A DNA stretch of 64,000 nucleotides from Thermomonas sp. S9 (lineage in GTDB: Bacteria; Pseudomonadota; Gammaproteobacteria; Xanthomonadales; Xanthomonadaceae), in the NCBI RefSeq assembly GCF_024704365.1, contig NZ_JAJDFY010000001.1, positions 2,337,001 through 2,401,000 on the forward strand. Reading direction: 5' to 3'. This document shows, in pieces, positions 35,463 to 47,051 of this stretch. A program made the translations under genes and the position numbers. Position 1 is the first letter of the stretch. Every line of letters begins with the position of its first letter. The notes below the pieces were generated by a model. It saw only the letters and a program-made list of their open reading frames with translations, had not been told where the DNA came from and did not search any database.

Positions 35463-36278
35463 TCAGGCCGCGGCCGCGACCCCGTCCAGCGCCGCCCGCA
35501 GCGGATGCAGGAAGACACCGGCGCGCGCGGCGGCGGCATCCGCATCCGGGCCGCCGTCCAGCGCCGCCACCAGGGCGCTGCCGACCACCACACCATCGGC
35601 GTGCGCGGCCATCGCCGCGGCGCTGTCGGCATCACGGATGCCGAACCCGGCGAACACCGGGATGCGCGTCATCGCCCGCACCTGCGCCAGGTGGCGCGCG
35701 GCCTCCTCCACGTCGAGCCGGGCGGCGCCGGTGACGCCGGCATAGCTGACGTAGTACAGGTACCCGTCGGCCTGCGCGCACAGCCGCTGCAGGCGTGCCT
35801 GCGGGGTGGTCGGCGAGGCCAGCGAGATCAGCGCCAGGCCGTGCTGGGCGAACGCGGCCTGGTACACCCCCGCCTCTTCCGGCGGCAGGTCCACCAGCAG
35901 CATGCCATCCACCCCGGCCTGCGCGGCTTCGGCGGCGAACGCGGCCGCGCCGCGCACCTCGACCGGGTTCAGGTAGCCCATCAGCACCACGGGCGTGTCC
36001 GCATCCGTCGCCCGGAACGCGCGCACGCAGTCCAGCACGTAGGTCATGCCGGCGCCGCGCGCCAGCGCGCGCTCGGAGCTGCGCTGGATCACCGGGCCAT
36101 CCGCCATCGGGTCGGAGAACGGCACCCCCAGCTCGATCAGGTCCGCGCCGGCCTGCGCCAGCGCGTGCATGACCGGCACGGTCGCCGCCAGCGCCGGATC
36201 GCCGGCGGTGACGAACGGCACCAGCCCCTTGCGCCCGGCCGCACGCAATGCGTCCAGCCGCTGCTGCAGACGGGTCAT
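35463..36278 (-). CDS. trpA: Tryptophan synthase alpha chain
   Basis: This 271-residue TIM barrel cleaves indole-3-glycerol phosphate to indole. It starts [20 protein letters not shown]. Catalytic Glu and Asp are in [20 protein letters not shown], and phosphate is bound by [20 protein letters not shown] and [13 protein letters not shown]. The start at 36278 overlaps the DUF3144 stop (ATGA); longer frames upstream are shadows of trpB and its neighbour. It acts with TrpB encoded 500 bp upstream. Confidence 0.96.
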   Translation of the reverse strand: MTRLQQRLDALRAAGRKGLVPFVTAGDPALAATVPVMHALAQAGADLIELGVPFSDPMADGPVIQRSSERALARGAGMTYVLDCVRAFRATDADTPVVLMGYLNPVEVRGAAAFAAEAAQAGVDGMLLVDLPPEEAGVYQAAFAQHGLALISLASPTTPQARLQRLCAQADGYLYYVSYAGVTGAARLDVEEAARHLAQVRAMTRIPVFAGFGIRDADSAAAMAAHADGVVVGSALVAALDGGPDADAAAARAGVFLHPLRAALDGVAAAA

Positions 36279-36694
36279 TCGTTGGCCGCGGCCGCCGTGG
36301 CGGTGTCGGCATTCTTCAGGCGGCCGATCTTGACGCCGGCGGCCTTGTACTCCTCGGCCAGCTCGGAATCGCCCACGTCGATGCCGCGCTCTTCGCCCAT
36401 GCCGTCCAGGTGCTCGTTCAGCATGCGGCGGTACATGGTGGTCATGTAGTCCAGGAACGGTACGCGCTCCTCGGCGGCGGCGATCGGCTTGACGCTGGTC
36501 AGGAACACGTGCGCGTTGAAGCGCGCGCTGGCGAACAGGGCGGCCAGGCTGATGTTCTTCTCGCCGTACTTCTGGGACTGCTTGTGGGTCAGCTCCAGGT
36601 ATTCGTTGACGCACTCGAAGAACTGCGGCGGGAACGGGGTGCCCGTCTGCGGATCGACCGGGTTCTGGGCCTGCGGGGTGGTTTCGTCGGCCAT
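36275..36694 (-). CDS. DUF3144 family protein
   Basis: This 139-residue soluble protein contains the DUF3144 core: [60 protein letters not shown]. It is mainly helical and acidic at both ends. No function is known. It sits exactly between trpB and trpA, with its stop overlapping the trpA start by 4 bp, so it should be made together with tryptophan synthase. The Ala-rich C-terminus ([12 protein letters not shown]) is likely disordered. Confidence 0.88.
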   Translation of the reverse strand: MADETTPQAQNPVDPQTGTPFPPQFFECVNEYLELTHKQSQKYGEKNISLAALFASARFNAHVFLTSVKPIAAAEERVPFLDYMTTMYRRMLNEHLDGMGEERGIDVGDSELAEEYKAAGVKIGRLKNADTATAAAANE

Positions 36695-36787
36695 GGCCGG
36701 ACTCCTCTACTGGATGATGAACGAAGGGACAAGCCGGCCATTTTGGCCCAAACCGGGCCCGCAGGCCAAATCGCCCCTTCCGGGCCG

Positions 36788-38024
<1,237 letters not shown>

Positions 38025-38229
38025 GCGGAAGTCTCCGGGGTCGGAACGCGCGGGGCGCGGGGCCACGGCGCGGGTCGAAACGAGGGGGAGTGGCGCCCGG
38101 GGGCGCGCAGGCACGACGCGTCGCGCGGCGTTATCGGACCGCCGCCGCAGGCACGCGGCGCCAGCGCCGCAGGGAGCGGCCGAAAGGAGCGCGGGGGGCG
38201 GTTGGAAGGCTTCATGGCGTGGCCATAGC

Positions 38230-38910
38230 CTACCCGATCCGGGGCGTGGTTTGCCCGTCGCAGTCCGCCTCGCGCACGGCCTCCACGAACCGCCGCATGC
38301 GCGCGCCGTCCTTGATGCCGGGCGCCAGCTCGATGCCGCCAGCCACGTCCACGCCCCACGGCCGCACGGCGCGGACCGCATCGCCCACGTTGTCCGGATC
38401 CAGTCCGCCGGCCAGCAGCCACGCGCCGTCGAGGGCGGCGGGGATCGCCCCGGCATCCAGCCGCTGCCCGCTGCCGCCCGGCTGCCCCGGCGCGTGGCCG
38501 TCCAGCACGAAGCCAGCGGCATGCGGCCAGCGCGCGCGCAGGGTCGCGCCGTCCACGGCCACGCCGCCCAGGCCCAGGCCCTTGAAATACGGCAGCCCGA
38601 AGCGGCGGCAGAACGCATCGTCCTCGCTGCCGTGGAACTGCAGCAACGTCGGCCGCAGCTGCGCGATGGCGGCGCGGACCTCGGCCTCGGAATTGTCCAT
38701 GAACAGCGCCACCAGCTCCACCATCGGCGCCAGCGCCGCGCGCAGGGCCGGCGCCAGCGCCGGATCCACCCGGCGGCGGCTGCGCGCGGCGAAGATCACC
38801 CCCACCGCGTCCACGCCCAGCTCGCCGGCCAGGCGCACATCGCCCGGGCGGGTGAAACCGCAGAACTTGATGCGGGTGCGCAACGGCGTGGCGCGGGCCA
38901 GGTCATTCAT
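38230..38910 (-). CDS. trpF: Phosphoribosylanthranilate isomerase
   Basis: This 226-residue TIM barrel performs the Amadori rearrangement of phosphoribosylanthranilate. The general base Cys is in [18 protein letters not shown], and the general acid Asp is in [12 protein letters not shown] or the later [12 protein letters not shown] region. The phosphate loops are [19 protein letters not shown] and [20 protein letters not shown]. Its start overlaps the truA end by 8 bp. About 205 bp separate it from trpB; that gap holds no gene I can support. Confidence 0.95.
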   Translation of the reverse strand: MNDLARATPLRTRIKFCGFTRPGDVRLAGELGVDAVGVIFAARSRRRVDPALAPALRAALAPMVELVALFMDNSEAEVRAAIAQLRPTLLQFHGSEDDAFCRRFGLPYFKGLGLGGVAVDGATLRARWPHAAGFVLDGHAPGQPGGSGQRLDAGAIPAALDGAWLLAGGLDPDNVGDAVRAVRPWGVDVAGGIELAPGIKDGARMRRFVEAVREADCDGQTTPRIG

Positions 38911-39694
38911 CGCCGCAGGCCTCCTCCGGCAAGCCCCAGTGGCGCGGGTACTTCGGGCCGAGGAACAGCAGCCCGGCGGCCGGCGCGGTAGGGCCAGCGA
39001 CGGTGCGATCGCGGCCGTCCAGCAGCTCGGCGATCCACTCCGGCGGGCGCTCGCCGCGCCCCACCACCAACAGCGAGCCGACGATGTTGCGTACCATGTG
39101 GTGCAGGAAGGCGTTGGCCTGCACCTCCACCACCACTTCGTCGCCGGTGCGGATCACGCAAATCTCCTGCAGGTTGCGGCGGGCGTGCGTAGCCTGGCAC
39201 TGCACGCTGCGGAAGGCCGAGAAATCCCGTTCCCCGCGCAGCGCCTGCGCCGCATGGTGCATGGCCGCCGCATCCAGCGGCATCCGTTCCCAGCCCAGGT
39301 ACTGGCGCTCCAGCCCGGGCCGCGCGCTGCGGTTGAGGATGCGGTAGCGGTAGCGGCGGGCGACGGCGGAGAAGCGCGCACTGAAACCGGCCGCCACCGG
39401 CACGCACCAGCGCACCGCCATCGTCGGCGGCAGGTTGGCGGTGGCGCCCAGCACCCAGCCGCGCGCATCGCGCGTGGCCTCGGTATCGAAATGCACCACC
39501 TGGCAGCGCGCGTGCACGCCGGCATCGGTACGACCCGCGCAGATGGTATCGATGCGGCTATTGGCGACCTTCGACAGCGCGATCTCCAGCGCGGTCTGCA
39601 GGCTGCCGTCCGGCTCCAGCGCGCCGGCCTGGCTCAGCCGCTGCCACCCCGAAAACCCGCTGCCGTCATACTCGACGCCCAGTGCCAGCCGCAT
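38903..39694 (-). CDS. truA: tRNA pseudouridine(38-40) synthase
   Basis: This 263-residue enzyme isomerises uridines 38-40 in the tRNA anticodon stem. It starts at 39694 ([20 protein letters not shown]). The catalytic Asp is in [40 protein letters not shown] is the second family signature. An upstream in-frame extension is a shadow of fimV. It overlaps trpF by 8 bp and follows fimV by 16 bp, matching the conserved asd-fimV-truA-trpF order. Confidence 0.96.
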   Translation of the reverse strand: MRLALGVEYDGSGFSGWQRLSQAGALEPDGSLQTALEIALSKVANSRIDTICAGRTDAGVHARCQVVHFDTEATRDARGWVLGATANLPPTMAVRWCVPVAAGFSARFSAVARRYRYRILNRSARPGLERQYLGWERMPLDAAAMHHAAQALRGERDFSAFRSVQCQATHARRNLQEICVIRTGDEVVVEVQANAFLHHMVRNIVGSLLVVGRGERPPEWIAELLDGRDRTVAGPTAPAAGLLFLGPKYPRHWGLPEEACGDE

Positions 39695-39710
39695 CGCGCC
39701 CCGGCCTGCC

Positions 39711-41767
39711 TCAACCCACCAGCTTGCTGAGCATGCGCGCGGCTTCGTCGCTGACCGCCTCATCCTTGTCGTCCAGCAGTTCCAGCAGCAGCTGCTGGGC
39801 CGAATGCTCGTCGCCCATGTCCAGGAATGCGCGCACCAGCTTGAAGCGCTGTTCCGGGGTGGCGTGCGCGGGCACCCCGCCCGCGGCCTCCACCGCCGCA
39901 GGGGCCGCCGCCGGAGTCGGCGCGGGGGAGGCCGGGGCCACATCCGGCCCGGCCTTGACCCAGCCCGAATGCCATTGCGGCGCATCCGCGCGCGGCACAG
40001 CGGGCACTGCCGGCGGCAGGCTGGCCAGATCCACGGTGACCTCGGCAGCATGCGGCGTGACAGGAGGCGCCGGGTCTTGCGCCGTCACGGACGCCTCCGT
40101 GCCTGCCGGTTCCTGCTGCGCCGGCATCTCCGCATCGGCGGCTTCATCCGCAGCCACCGCGGCGTCCGCAGGGGCGGCATCGGCCGCGTCTTCCATCGGC
40201 GCCGTCCCGGCAGCGGCGGTCACGGCGGTCATGCTGGCCGCCAGCGCCTCGCTGTCGAACACCCGCCGGCGCGGCGGCGCGGCCGGCTTGCGGCGGCTGG
40301 CCAGCCACCACGCCAGCACCGCCAGCACCACGACGCCCAGTCCGCCCCCGACATAGGGCAGCACGCCGGATTTGCTCTCCGCCGCCGGCGCGCTGGCTGG
40401 CTGCGCGGCGGCAGCGGGCTTGGCAGCCGCCGGGGCCGCCTGCGCGGCGGCCTTGCTGGCCTGCGCCAACCGCGCCTGGGCGGCCGCCAGTTCGCTGTCC
40501 TTCAGCGCGATCAGCTTCTGCTGCTCGTCCTTCAGCTTTTCCAGCGCGGCCACGCGCTCCTTCAACTCGCCGATCTCGGCGCTCTTGGCCGCGATGTCCT
40601 CATCGCGCTGACGCAATTCCTGCTGCAGCATGCTGCCCTCGCCACCGGCGCTGGTGCCGGACTGGATTCCCTGGCCTTGCCCGGTGCGGCCGGCGGCAGG
40701 ATCTGCAACCGGGCCTCGCCGCGCGCGGCGGTGGTGGATGTGGACGCCGGCGCGCGCGCAGCGGGCGCCGGCGGGGAGGCGGCCGCGGGAGCCGCCGGCG
40801 TTGCGACGCTTGCAGCCGCGGCGGCGCTTGCCTCCGGCTGGCGCACGGCGCGGTGCGCCTGCCACCATTGCCGCATCTGCTGACCCACGATTTGGGCTGC
40901 CTCGGCGGCATCGATGGCGGCCACGTCCTCGCGGCGGGGCACGCGCAGCACCGCGCCCTGACGCAGGCGGTTGACGTCATCACCAAGGAAGGCGTCGGGA
41001 TTGGCGCGCAGCAGGGCCAGCAGGGCCTGGTCGAGACTGCCGCCCTGGCGCAGGCCGAGCTTGACGGCGATCTTCGACAGGGTCTCGCCGGCCTTCACCG
41101 GGCCATATTCCATGGCGGACGCGGCGGTGGCCGCGGCGCGGGGCGCGGCTGGCGCGGCCGGCAGCGGGGCCGCCGCGATCGCACGGGATGCCGAAGGCTC
41201 GGGCGCCGGCATCGTCGGGGCCGGGGCCGGCGGAGTCGCCGCTGCGGGCGCAGGTGCCGGCGCGCTGGCGGCAACCGTCGGGGCCGCGACCGCAGGCGCG
41301 GGGCGCTGCACCAGGTTCTCGGCCGGCGGCTGCGGCAGCTGCACCGGTGCCTGCACCACGCTGGCCGCGGCGTTCGGCACATCGATCGGCGCGGAGTACT
41401 CGCGCACCAGGCGGCCACTGCCCCAGTCGACCTCGATCAGGAAGTTCAGCACGCCCTGGTCCACCGGCTTGAGGGTGGTGACCCGGATCACCGGGCGCCC
41501 CTTGCTGTCACTGCCCAGACTGAACTGCAGGTCGGCGGCGACTCCCGAGGGCGGCGACAGCCCCACCCGACGGAAGGTCTCCGGCGAGGCCAGCCGCGCC
41601 TGCAGCGCGGCCAGCTCGCCCGGGGTAGTGGAAATGATCGGGATTTCGGCCAGCAGCGGCTGGTTGCGCCGCGACTTGACCTCGATCTGGCCCAGGCCCA
41701 GCGCCCACGCCTGGCCGGCAGCCAGCAGCAGCGCGGCAGCCACCGCGGTTCTCAAGGTCCGGTTCAC
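39711..41767 (-). CDS. fimV: FimV/HubP-like polar hub protein (frameshifted at about 40674)
   Basis: FimV organises type IV pili and cell-pole proteins. GTG start at 41767 ([20 protein letters not shown]) with a signal peptide ending QAWALGLG. The N-terminal FimV domain is [20 protein letters not shown], and a LysM-like peptidoglycan-binding part is [20 protein letters not shown]. Then comes a break at GGCCAGG near 40674. With one C added, it continues [20 protein letters not shown], a coiled coil, [22 protein letters not shown], an acidic Ala-rich stretch and the conserved C-terminal TPR-like helix ([20 protein letters not shown]). About 685 residues in total. Confidence 0.88.
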
Positions 41768-41799
41768 GTGCGCTCCATCCCCATGTAAGCGTTGCGACT

Positions 41800-42840
41800 C
41801 TAGCCGTGCGCGGCCTTCGCCGGCAAGCCCTCGGCCAGCAGCAGCTCGGCGATCTGCACCGCGTTGAGCGCCGCGCCCTTGCGGATGTTGTCGGCCACCA
41901 CCCACAGATTCAGCCCGCGCGGATGCGACAGGTCCTCGCGGATGCGGCCCACGAACACCGGGTCCCTGCCCGAGGCGTGGGTCACCGGGGTGGGATAGCC
42001 GCCGGCCTTGCGCTCGTCCACCACCTCCACGCCCGGCGCCTGCGCCAGCAGCGCGCGCGCCTCCCCGGCGGTGATCTTCTTCCTGGTCTCGATGTGCACC
42101 GCCTCGGAGTGGCCGAAGAACACCGGCACCCGCACCGCGGTGGGGTTCACCTGGAGCGAGGCATCGCCGAGGATCTTCCGGGTCTCCCACACCAGCTTCA
42201 TCTCTTCCTTGGTGTAGCCGTTGGGCTGGAACTCGTCGATGTGCGGGATCAGGTTGAACGCGATCTGCACCGGGAACTTCGCCGGCGCCGGGTCCTGGAA
42301 GCTGAGCAGGGCCGCGGTCTGCCGGCCCAGCTCCTCCAGCGCACGGCGCCCCGCCCCGGACACCGACTGGTAGGTGGCCACGTTGATGCGCTCGATGCCG
42401 TATTCCCGATGGATCGGCGCCAGCACCGGCATCAGCTGCATGGTCGAGCAGTTGGGGTTGGCGATGATCCCGCGCGGGCGGTGGCGCGCCGCCTCCGGGT
42501 TCACCTCGCTGACCACCAGCGGCACGTCGTCGTCGTAGCGGAAGGTGGAGGAATTGTCGATCACCACCGCGCCGGCGGCGGCGAACTTCGGCGCGTATTC
42601 CTTGGAGATGGCGCCGCCCGCGGAGAACAGCGCGATGTCGATGGAGGCCGGATCGAACGTGGCCAGGTCCTGCACCACCAGCTCGTCGTCGCCGAACGCC
42701 ACCACGCTGCCGGCCGAACGCTCGCTGGCCAGCGCCACCACCGCGCTTACCGGGAACCGGCGGTCGGCCAGGATCGCCAGCATCACCTCGCCCACCGCGC
42801 CGGTCGCGCCGACCACGGCCACCTTGTACTGCTTGCTCAT
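41800..42840 (-). CDS. asd: Aspartate-semialdehyde dehydrogenase
   Basis: This 346-residue enzyme makes aspartate semialdehyde for lysine, threonine, methionine and diaminopimelate. NADP-binding start MSKQYKVAVVGATGAVGEVM. The catalytic Cys is in GIIANPNCSTMQLMPVLAPI, and the active-site His is in RVPVFFGHSEAVHIETRKKI. The start at 42840 is the family start; a longer frame upstream overlaps aroC and is a shadow. Located between aroC and fimV as in related genomes. Intact. Confidence 0.97.
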   Translation of the reverse strand: MSKQYKVAVVGATGAVGEVMLAILADRRFPVSAVVALASERSAGSVVAFGDDELVVQDLATFDPASIDIALFSAGGAISKEYAPKFAAAGAVVIDNSSTFRYDDDVPLVVSEVNPEAARHRPRGIIANPNCSTMQLMPVLAPIHREYGIERINVATYQSVSGAGRRALEELGRQTAALLSFQDPAPAKFPVQIAFNLIPHIDEFQPNGYTKEEMKLVWETRKILGDASLQVNPTAVRVPVFFGHSEAVHIETRKKITAGEARALLAQAPGVEVVDERKAGGYPTPVTHASGRDPVFVGRIREDLSHPRGLNLWVVADNIRKGAALNAVQIAELLLAEGLPAKAAHG

Positions 42841-42959
42841 CGTTGCTTGCCTCTGGAATCTGGATGCGGCGCCGGGTGGCGCCCGCGGGGGAATGGATTG
42901 GCCTGCGTGTCCCGCTGCGGCGCGCTGCTGCCCGTGGGGGCAAAGCCGGCGGCGCGCCG

Positions 42960-44056
42960 CTAACGTTTCGGGGCCGTGGCCGGGACACGCGGCGACACCT
43001 CGCCCACGTCGCCGCACTGCGCGCGGTGGCGCAGCGCCTGGTCCATCAGCACCAGCGCCAGCATCGCCTCGCAAATGGGCGTCGCGCGGATGCCCACGCA
43101 GGGTCGTGGCGGCCGGTGGTGACGATGTCCACCACGTGACCGTCCACGTCCAGCCCCTGCACCGGCAGGCGCAGGCTGGAGGTCGGCTTGAACGCCACCG
43201 CCACCGACACCTGCTGCCCGGTGGAAATGCCGCCCAGGATGCCGCCGGCGTGATTGGATAGAAAGCCCTCCGGCGTCATCACGTCGCGGTGCACGCTGCC
43301 CTTCTGCGCCACGGAGGCGAAGCCGTCACCGATCTCCACGCCCTTGACCGCGTTGATCGACATCATCGCCGCCGCCAGCTCGGCATCGAGCTTGCCGTAG
43401 ACCGGCTCGCCCCAGCCCGGCGGCACGCCGTCGGCCACCACCAAGAGCTTCGCGCCCACCGAATCGCCGGACTTGCGCAGCGCGTCCATATATCTCTCGA
43501 GCTCCGGCACCTGCTCCGCGCAGGGCCAGAAGAACGGATTGCCTTCGACCGCACTCCAATCGTGCGCATGCGGCACGATCTCGCCGAGCTGGACCATGCA
43601 GCCGCGTACCGTGACCCCGCGCTGCGCCAGCCACTTCTTGGCGATGACGGCGGCGGCCACGCGCATCGTCGTCTCGCGCGCGCTCGAACGCCCGCCGCCG
43701 CGCGGATCGCGGATGCCGTACTTCTGCCAGTAGGTGTAGTCGGCATGGCCGGGGCGGAACTGCGCAGCAATCTTCGCGTAGTCCTTGCTGCGCGCATCCA
43801 CGTTGCGGATCAACAGCGCAATCGGCGTGCCGGTGGTGACGCCCTCATACACGCCGGACAGGATTTCGACCTCGTCCGCCTCATGCCGCGCCGAAGTGTG
43901 ACGCGTCTTGCCGGTGGCGCGGCGGGAAAGATCATGCGCGAAGTCCGCAGGCTGGATCGCGATCCCCGGCGGGCAGCCGTCGATCACGCAGCCGATCGCC
44001 GGCCCGTGCGACTCGCCGAAGGTGGTGACGCGCAGCAGGTGGCCAAAGGTGTTCAT
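42960..44056 (-). CDS. aroC: Chorismate synthase (frameshifted at about 43099)
   Basis: This FMN enzyme makes chorismate, the last step of the shikimate pathway. It starts [20 protein letters not shown]. The signatures are present: [20 protein letters not shown] and [20 protein letters not shown], then [20 protein letters not shown]. The frame breaks after [11 protein letters not shown]. One more C restores [20 protein letters not shown] and a stop at 42960 (365 residues). Read uncorrected it stops at 43046 with an unrelated tail. Essential, so most likely a sequencing error. Confidence 0.93.
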
Positions 44057-44060
44057 TGCC

Positions 44061-45018
44061 TCAGAGCAGCCGCCCGGTTGTCGCCGCCGGGGCCTTGTGG
44101 CCTTCGCGGGCATCCGCCAGTCGGGCGATGCTGGCGTGGTGCTCGATCAGGTCGGCGCATTCGGCCACGAAGATGCCCATCTGCCCCACCTTGAACTCCA
44201 CCCAGGCCAGCGGCAGTTCCGGCAGCAGCTTGACCAGCGCGCGCTCGGCCTCGCCCACCTCACAGATCAGCAGGCCATCCTCGGTGAGGTGCAGCGGGGC
44301 GTCGCGCAGGATCTTCAGGGCCAGGTCCAGGCCGTCGTCGCCGGCGCGCAGGCCCAGCTCGGGCTCGTGCGCGTATTCGCGCGGCAGGGCGTCGGTTTCG
44401 CCGTTGGTGACGTACGGCGGGTTGGTGACGATCAGGTCGTAGCGCTCACCCTGCAACGCGGAGAACAGATCGGACTTCAGAAAGCGCACGTTCTCCACGT
44501 GCAGCCGCGCCTCGTTCTCGCGCGCCAGCGCCAGCGCGTCGTCGCTGATGTCCGCACCGTCCACGTGCCAGTCCGGGTTGTAGTGCGCCATCGCGATCGC
44601 AATGCAGCCGGAGCCGGTGCACAGGTCCAGCGCGCGGCGCACCTCGCGGTCGCCCAGCTCAGGGCTGGAAGCCGGATTCGATCAGCTCGGCGATCGGCGA
44701 GCGCGGCACCAGCGCGCGCGGATCGCATTTGAAGCTGAGCCCCGCGAACCACGCCTCGCCGGTGAGGTAGCAGGCGGGGATGCGCTCCTCGATCCGGCGC
44801 AGGAACAGGCCCAGCACATCTTCCTTTTCGGCCTCGGTGATGCGGGCGTTGCCGTAGGCAGGCGGCAGGTCGTGCGGCAGGTGCAGGGCGTGCAGGGTGA
44901 GCTGGGTAGCCTCGTCCAGCGCGTTGTCGTAGCTGTGGCCGAAGGTCAGGCCCGCCGCGTTGAACCGGCTGGCGCCGTAGCGGATCAGGTCGATGATGGT
45001 CTGCAGTTCCTGAGACAT
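44061..45018 (-). CDS. prmB: Ribosomal protein uL3 glutamine methyltransferase (frameshifted at about 44665)
   Basis: PrmB methylates the Gln side chain of ribosomal protein L3. It starts at 45018 ([20 protein letters not shown]), with [20 protein letters not shown] and [20 protein letters not shown] then ends the frame. Dropping one T (CCCTGAGC) continues [20 protein letters not shown], then [20 protein letters not shown] (NPPY catalytic motif) to 44061, 318 residues. It is 4 bp before aroC on the same strand. The break is probably a sequencing error. Confidence 0.9.
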
Positions 45019-45103
45019 GGGCGAAGGCGCGCGGGCAAAGGATTTGAAGTATAGCGGCGGTGCCCCGCTATCATGGGCATTCACCGCCTGCTGTTGCCAT
45101 CCC

Positions 45104-45751
45104 ATGTCCAAACGTTTCATCCCCCTGCTGGTCGTCGCCGTGGTCGCCGCCGCGCTCGGTCTGTGGGCCGCGCAGCGCCTGCTCGCCCCGGCATCTCCCG
45201 CGACGCCCGCCCTGCCCGCCCCGCGCGCGCTCACCCTGTTTCCCACTCCACGCGCCCTGCCCGACTTCCGTCTGCAGCAGGCCGACGGCACCGCGCTGAC
45301 GCCGGACACGCTGAAAGGCCACTGGACGCTGGTGTTTCTGGGTTATACCCACTGCCCCGACGTGTGCCCGACCACCCTGGCGGAAATCGCCGGCGCGCAG
45401 AAGCAGTGGGCCGCGCTGCCGGAGGCCAGCCGCCCGCGGGTGCTGTTCGTCTCCGCCGATCCCGAGCGCGACACCCCCGAGACCGTCGCCCGCTACGCCC
45501 ACGCCTTCCACCCCGACACCCTGGCCGCCACCGCGCCACTGCCGCAGCTTCAGGCCTTCGCCCGCGCGCTGTCGCTGGTGTTCATGAAGACACCCGGCCC
45601 CAGCGGCGATCCGGCCGACTACAGCATCGACCACAGCGCCGCCTTCGTGCTGCTGGACCCTTCGGTGCGCATGGCCGGCGTGGTGCAGCCGCCGTTCGAC
45701 GTGAAGGGCATCGCGGCCGATCTGGAAGCGCTGACCACCCCCGCCCGATGA
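45104..45751 (+). CDS. SCO1/SenC family copper chaperone
   Basis: This 215-residue thioredoxin-like protein is anchored by [20 protein letters not shown]. The copper-binding CxxxC is in [20 protein letters not shown], and the third ligand His in [23 protein letters not shown] proteins insert copper into the CuA site of cytochrome oxidase or act as thiol redox factors. The start at 45104 was chosen for the membrane anchor. It overlaps psd by 4 bp (ATGA), an unusual partnership with no clear functional link. Confidence 0.93.
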   Translation: MSKRFIPLLVVAVVAAALGLWAAQRLLAPASPATPALPAPRALTLFPTPRALPDFRLQQADGTALTPDTLKGHWTLVFLGYTHCPDVCPTTLAEIAGAQKQWAALPEASRPRVLFVSADPERDTPETVARYAHAFHPDTLAATAPLPQLQAFARALSLVFMKTPGPSGDPADYSIDHSAAFVLLDPSVRMAGVVQPPFDVKGIAADLEALTTPAR

Positions 45752-46590
45752 GCCCCGTCACCGCCCTCACCTACGTGCTGCCGCACCGCCTGTTGTCCTC
45801 ACTGGCGCGGCGCCTGGCCTATTCCACCAACCGCGCGGTCAAGCAGTGGCTGATCGACACCGTGACCCGCAAGTTCGGCGTGGACCTGAGCGAAGCGGCA
45901 CAGCCCGACCCCACCGCCTACCCCAGCTTCAATGCCTTCTTCACCCGCGCGCTGAAGCCCGGCGCGCGCACGCCGGACCCCGATCCGCGCGCCTTGCTGA
46001 TGCCGGCCGACGGCCGCATCAGCCAGTGCGGGCCGATCGTGGACGGCCGCATCTTCCAGGCCAAGGGCCAGGGCTTCACCGCCGCCGAACTGCTGGGCAG
46101 CGAGCAGGATGCCGCCCCCTTCCGCGACGGCCGCTTCGCCACCGTGTACCTGTCGCCGCGCGACTACCACCGCGTGCACATGCCGTGGACCGGCACCCTG
46201 CGCGAAACCGTGCACGTGCCCGGCCGCCTGTTCTCGGTGGGCGTGGACGCCGTGGCCAGCGTGCCGCGCCTGTTCGCCCGCAACGAGCGCCTGGTCTGCC
46301 ACTTCGACACCGACTTCGGCCCCATGGTGCAGGTGATGGTGGGCGCGCTGCTGGTTTCCGGCGTGGAAACCGTGTGGGGCGGCGTGGAAATCCCCGCCTA
46401 CGGCGACGCCATCACCCGCAAGGACTACCGCGGCCGCGGCATCACCCTGCAGCGCTTCGCCGAGATGGCCCGCTTCAACTACGGCAGCACCGTCATCGTG
46501 CTGCTGCCCAAGGGCGCGGCCACGCTGGATCCGGCGCTGCATGCCGAATCCCCGGTGCAGCTGGGGCAGCGGCTGGCGCTGCGGGTGTGA
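45748..46590 (+). CDS. psd: Phosphatidylserine decarboxylase proenzyme
   Basis: This 280-residue inner-membrane enzyme makes phosphatidylethanolamine. It self-cleaves at the GST motif in [16 protein letters not shown] to form the pyruvoyl group. Other signatures are [36 protein letters not shown] and [15 protein letters not shown]. The start at 45748 overlaps the SCO stop; a longer in-frame stretch upstream is a shadow of the SCO gene. Length is normal and all motifs are intact. Confidence 0.96.
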   Translation: MSPVTALTYVLPHRLLSSLARRLAYSTNRAVKQWLIDTVTRKFGVDLSEAAQPDPTAYPSFNAFFTRALKPGARTPDPDPRALLMPADGRISQCGPIVDGRIFQAKGQGFTAAELLGSEQDAAPFRDGRFATVYLSPRDYHRVHMPWTGTLRETVHVPGRLFSVGVDAVASVPRLFARNERLVCHFDTDFGPMVQVMVGALLVSGVETVWGGVEIPAYGDAITRKDYRGRGITLQRFAEMARFNYGSTVIVLLPKGAATLDPALHAESPVQLGQRLALRV

Positions 46591-46691
46591 CGACGACGCT
46601 TGACCGATTGGAACCCGGATCAAGACAAGGCCACAGCAATGCGGGTTCCACGCGCTGCGTTTGCCTGTCGCCAGCCTGAGCCTGCAAGCCT

Positions 46692-47051
46692 TCAGCGCGC
46701 GGGCCGGTCGGCGCAGGCGATACAGTGGGTAGCCAGCGGGTCGGCCTCGAGGCGGCGTGGGTCGATCGGCGCGCCGCAGGCCAGGCAGTCGCCGTATTCG
46801 CCCTGTTCCATGCGCCGCAGCGCCACGGCGATCTGCTGCAGCTGGCGCTGCCGGCGCTGCTCGGTGGCCAACGCCATCTGCTGCCCTTGCAGGGCATCCA
46901 TGCGCGACAACCGGCCGACGCTGGCCTGATCGAGCTCCACCGTCTGCCCGGCGACAGCGGAAGCCTCTGCAATTGCCAGCAACTGTTCGCGCAGGGTCAG
47001 CAGGCGGGCATGCAGCGCCTGCCACTCCGGCGCGACGCGGGAATCAGCCAC
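46692..47051 (-). CDS. TraR/DksA-type zinc-finger protein
   Basis: This 119-residue protein has a coiled-coil N-terminal half (about residues 10-70) and a C-terminal four-cysteine zinc finger, YGDCLACGAPIDPRR then THCIACADR, the DksA/TraR layout. Such proteins bind RNA polymerase in the secondary channel. It is shorter than DksA, and the coiled-coil tip reads LSRMDALQGQQM instead of the acidic DxxDxA motif, so DksA-like activity is uncertain. A GTG at 47051 was chosen as start; it overlaps the mltD-like stop by 8 bp. Confidence 0.8.
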   Translation of the reverse strand: MADSRVAPEWQALHARLLTLREQLLAIAEASAVAGQTVELDQASVGRLSRMDALQGQQMALATEQRRQRQLQQIAVALRRMEQGEYGDCLACGAPIDPRRLEADPLATHCIACADRPAR

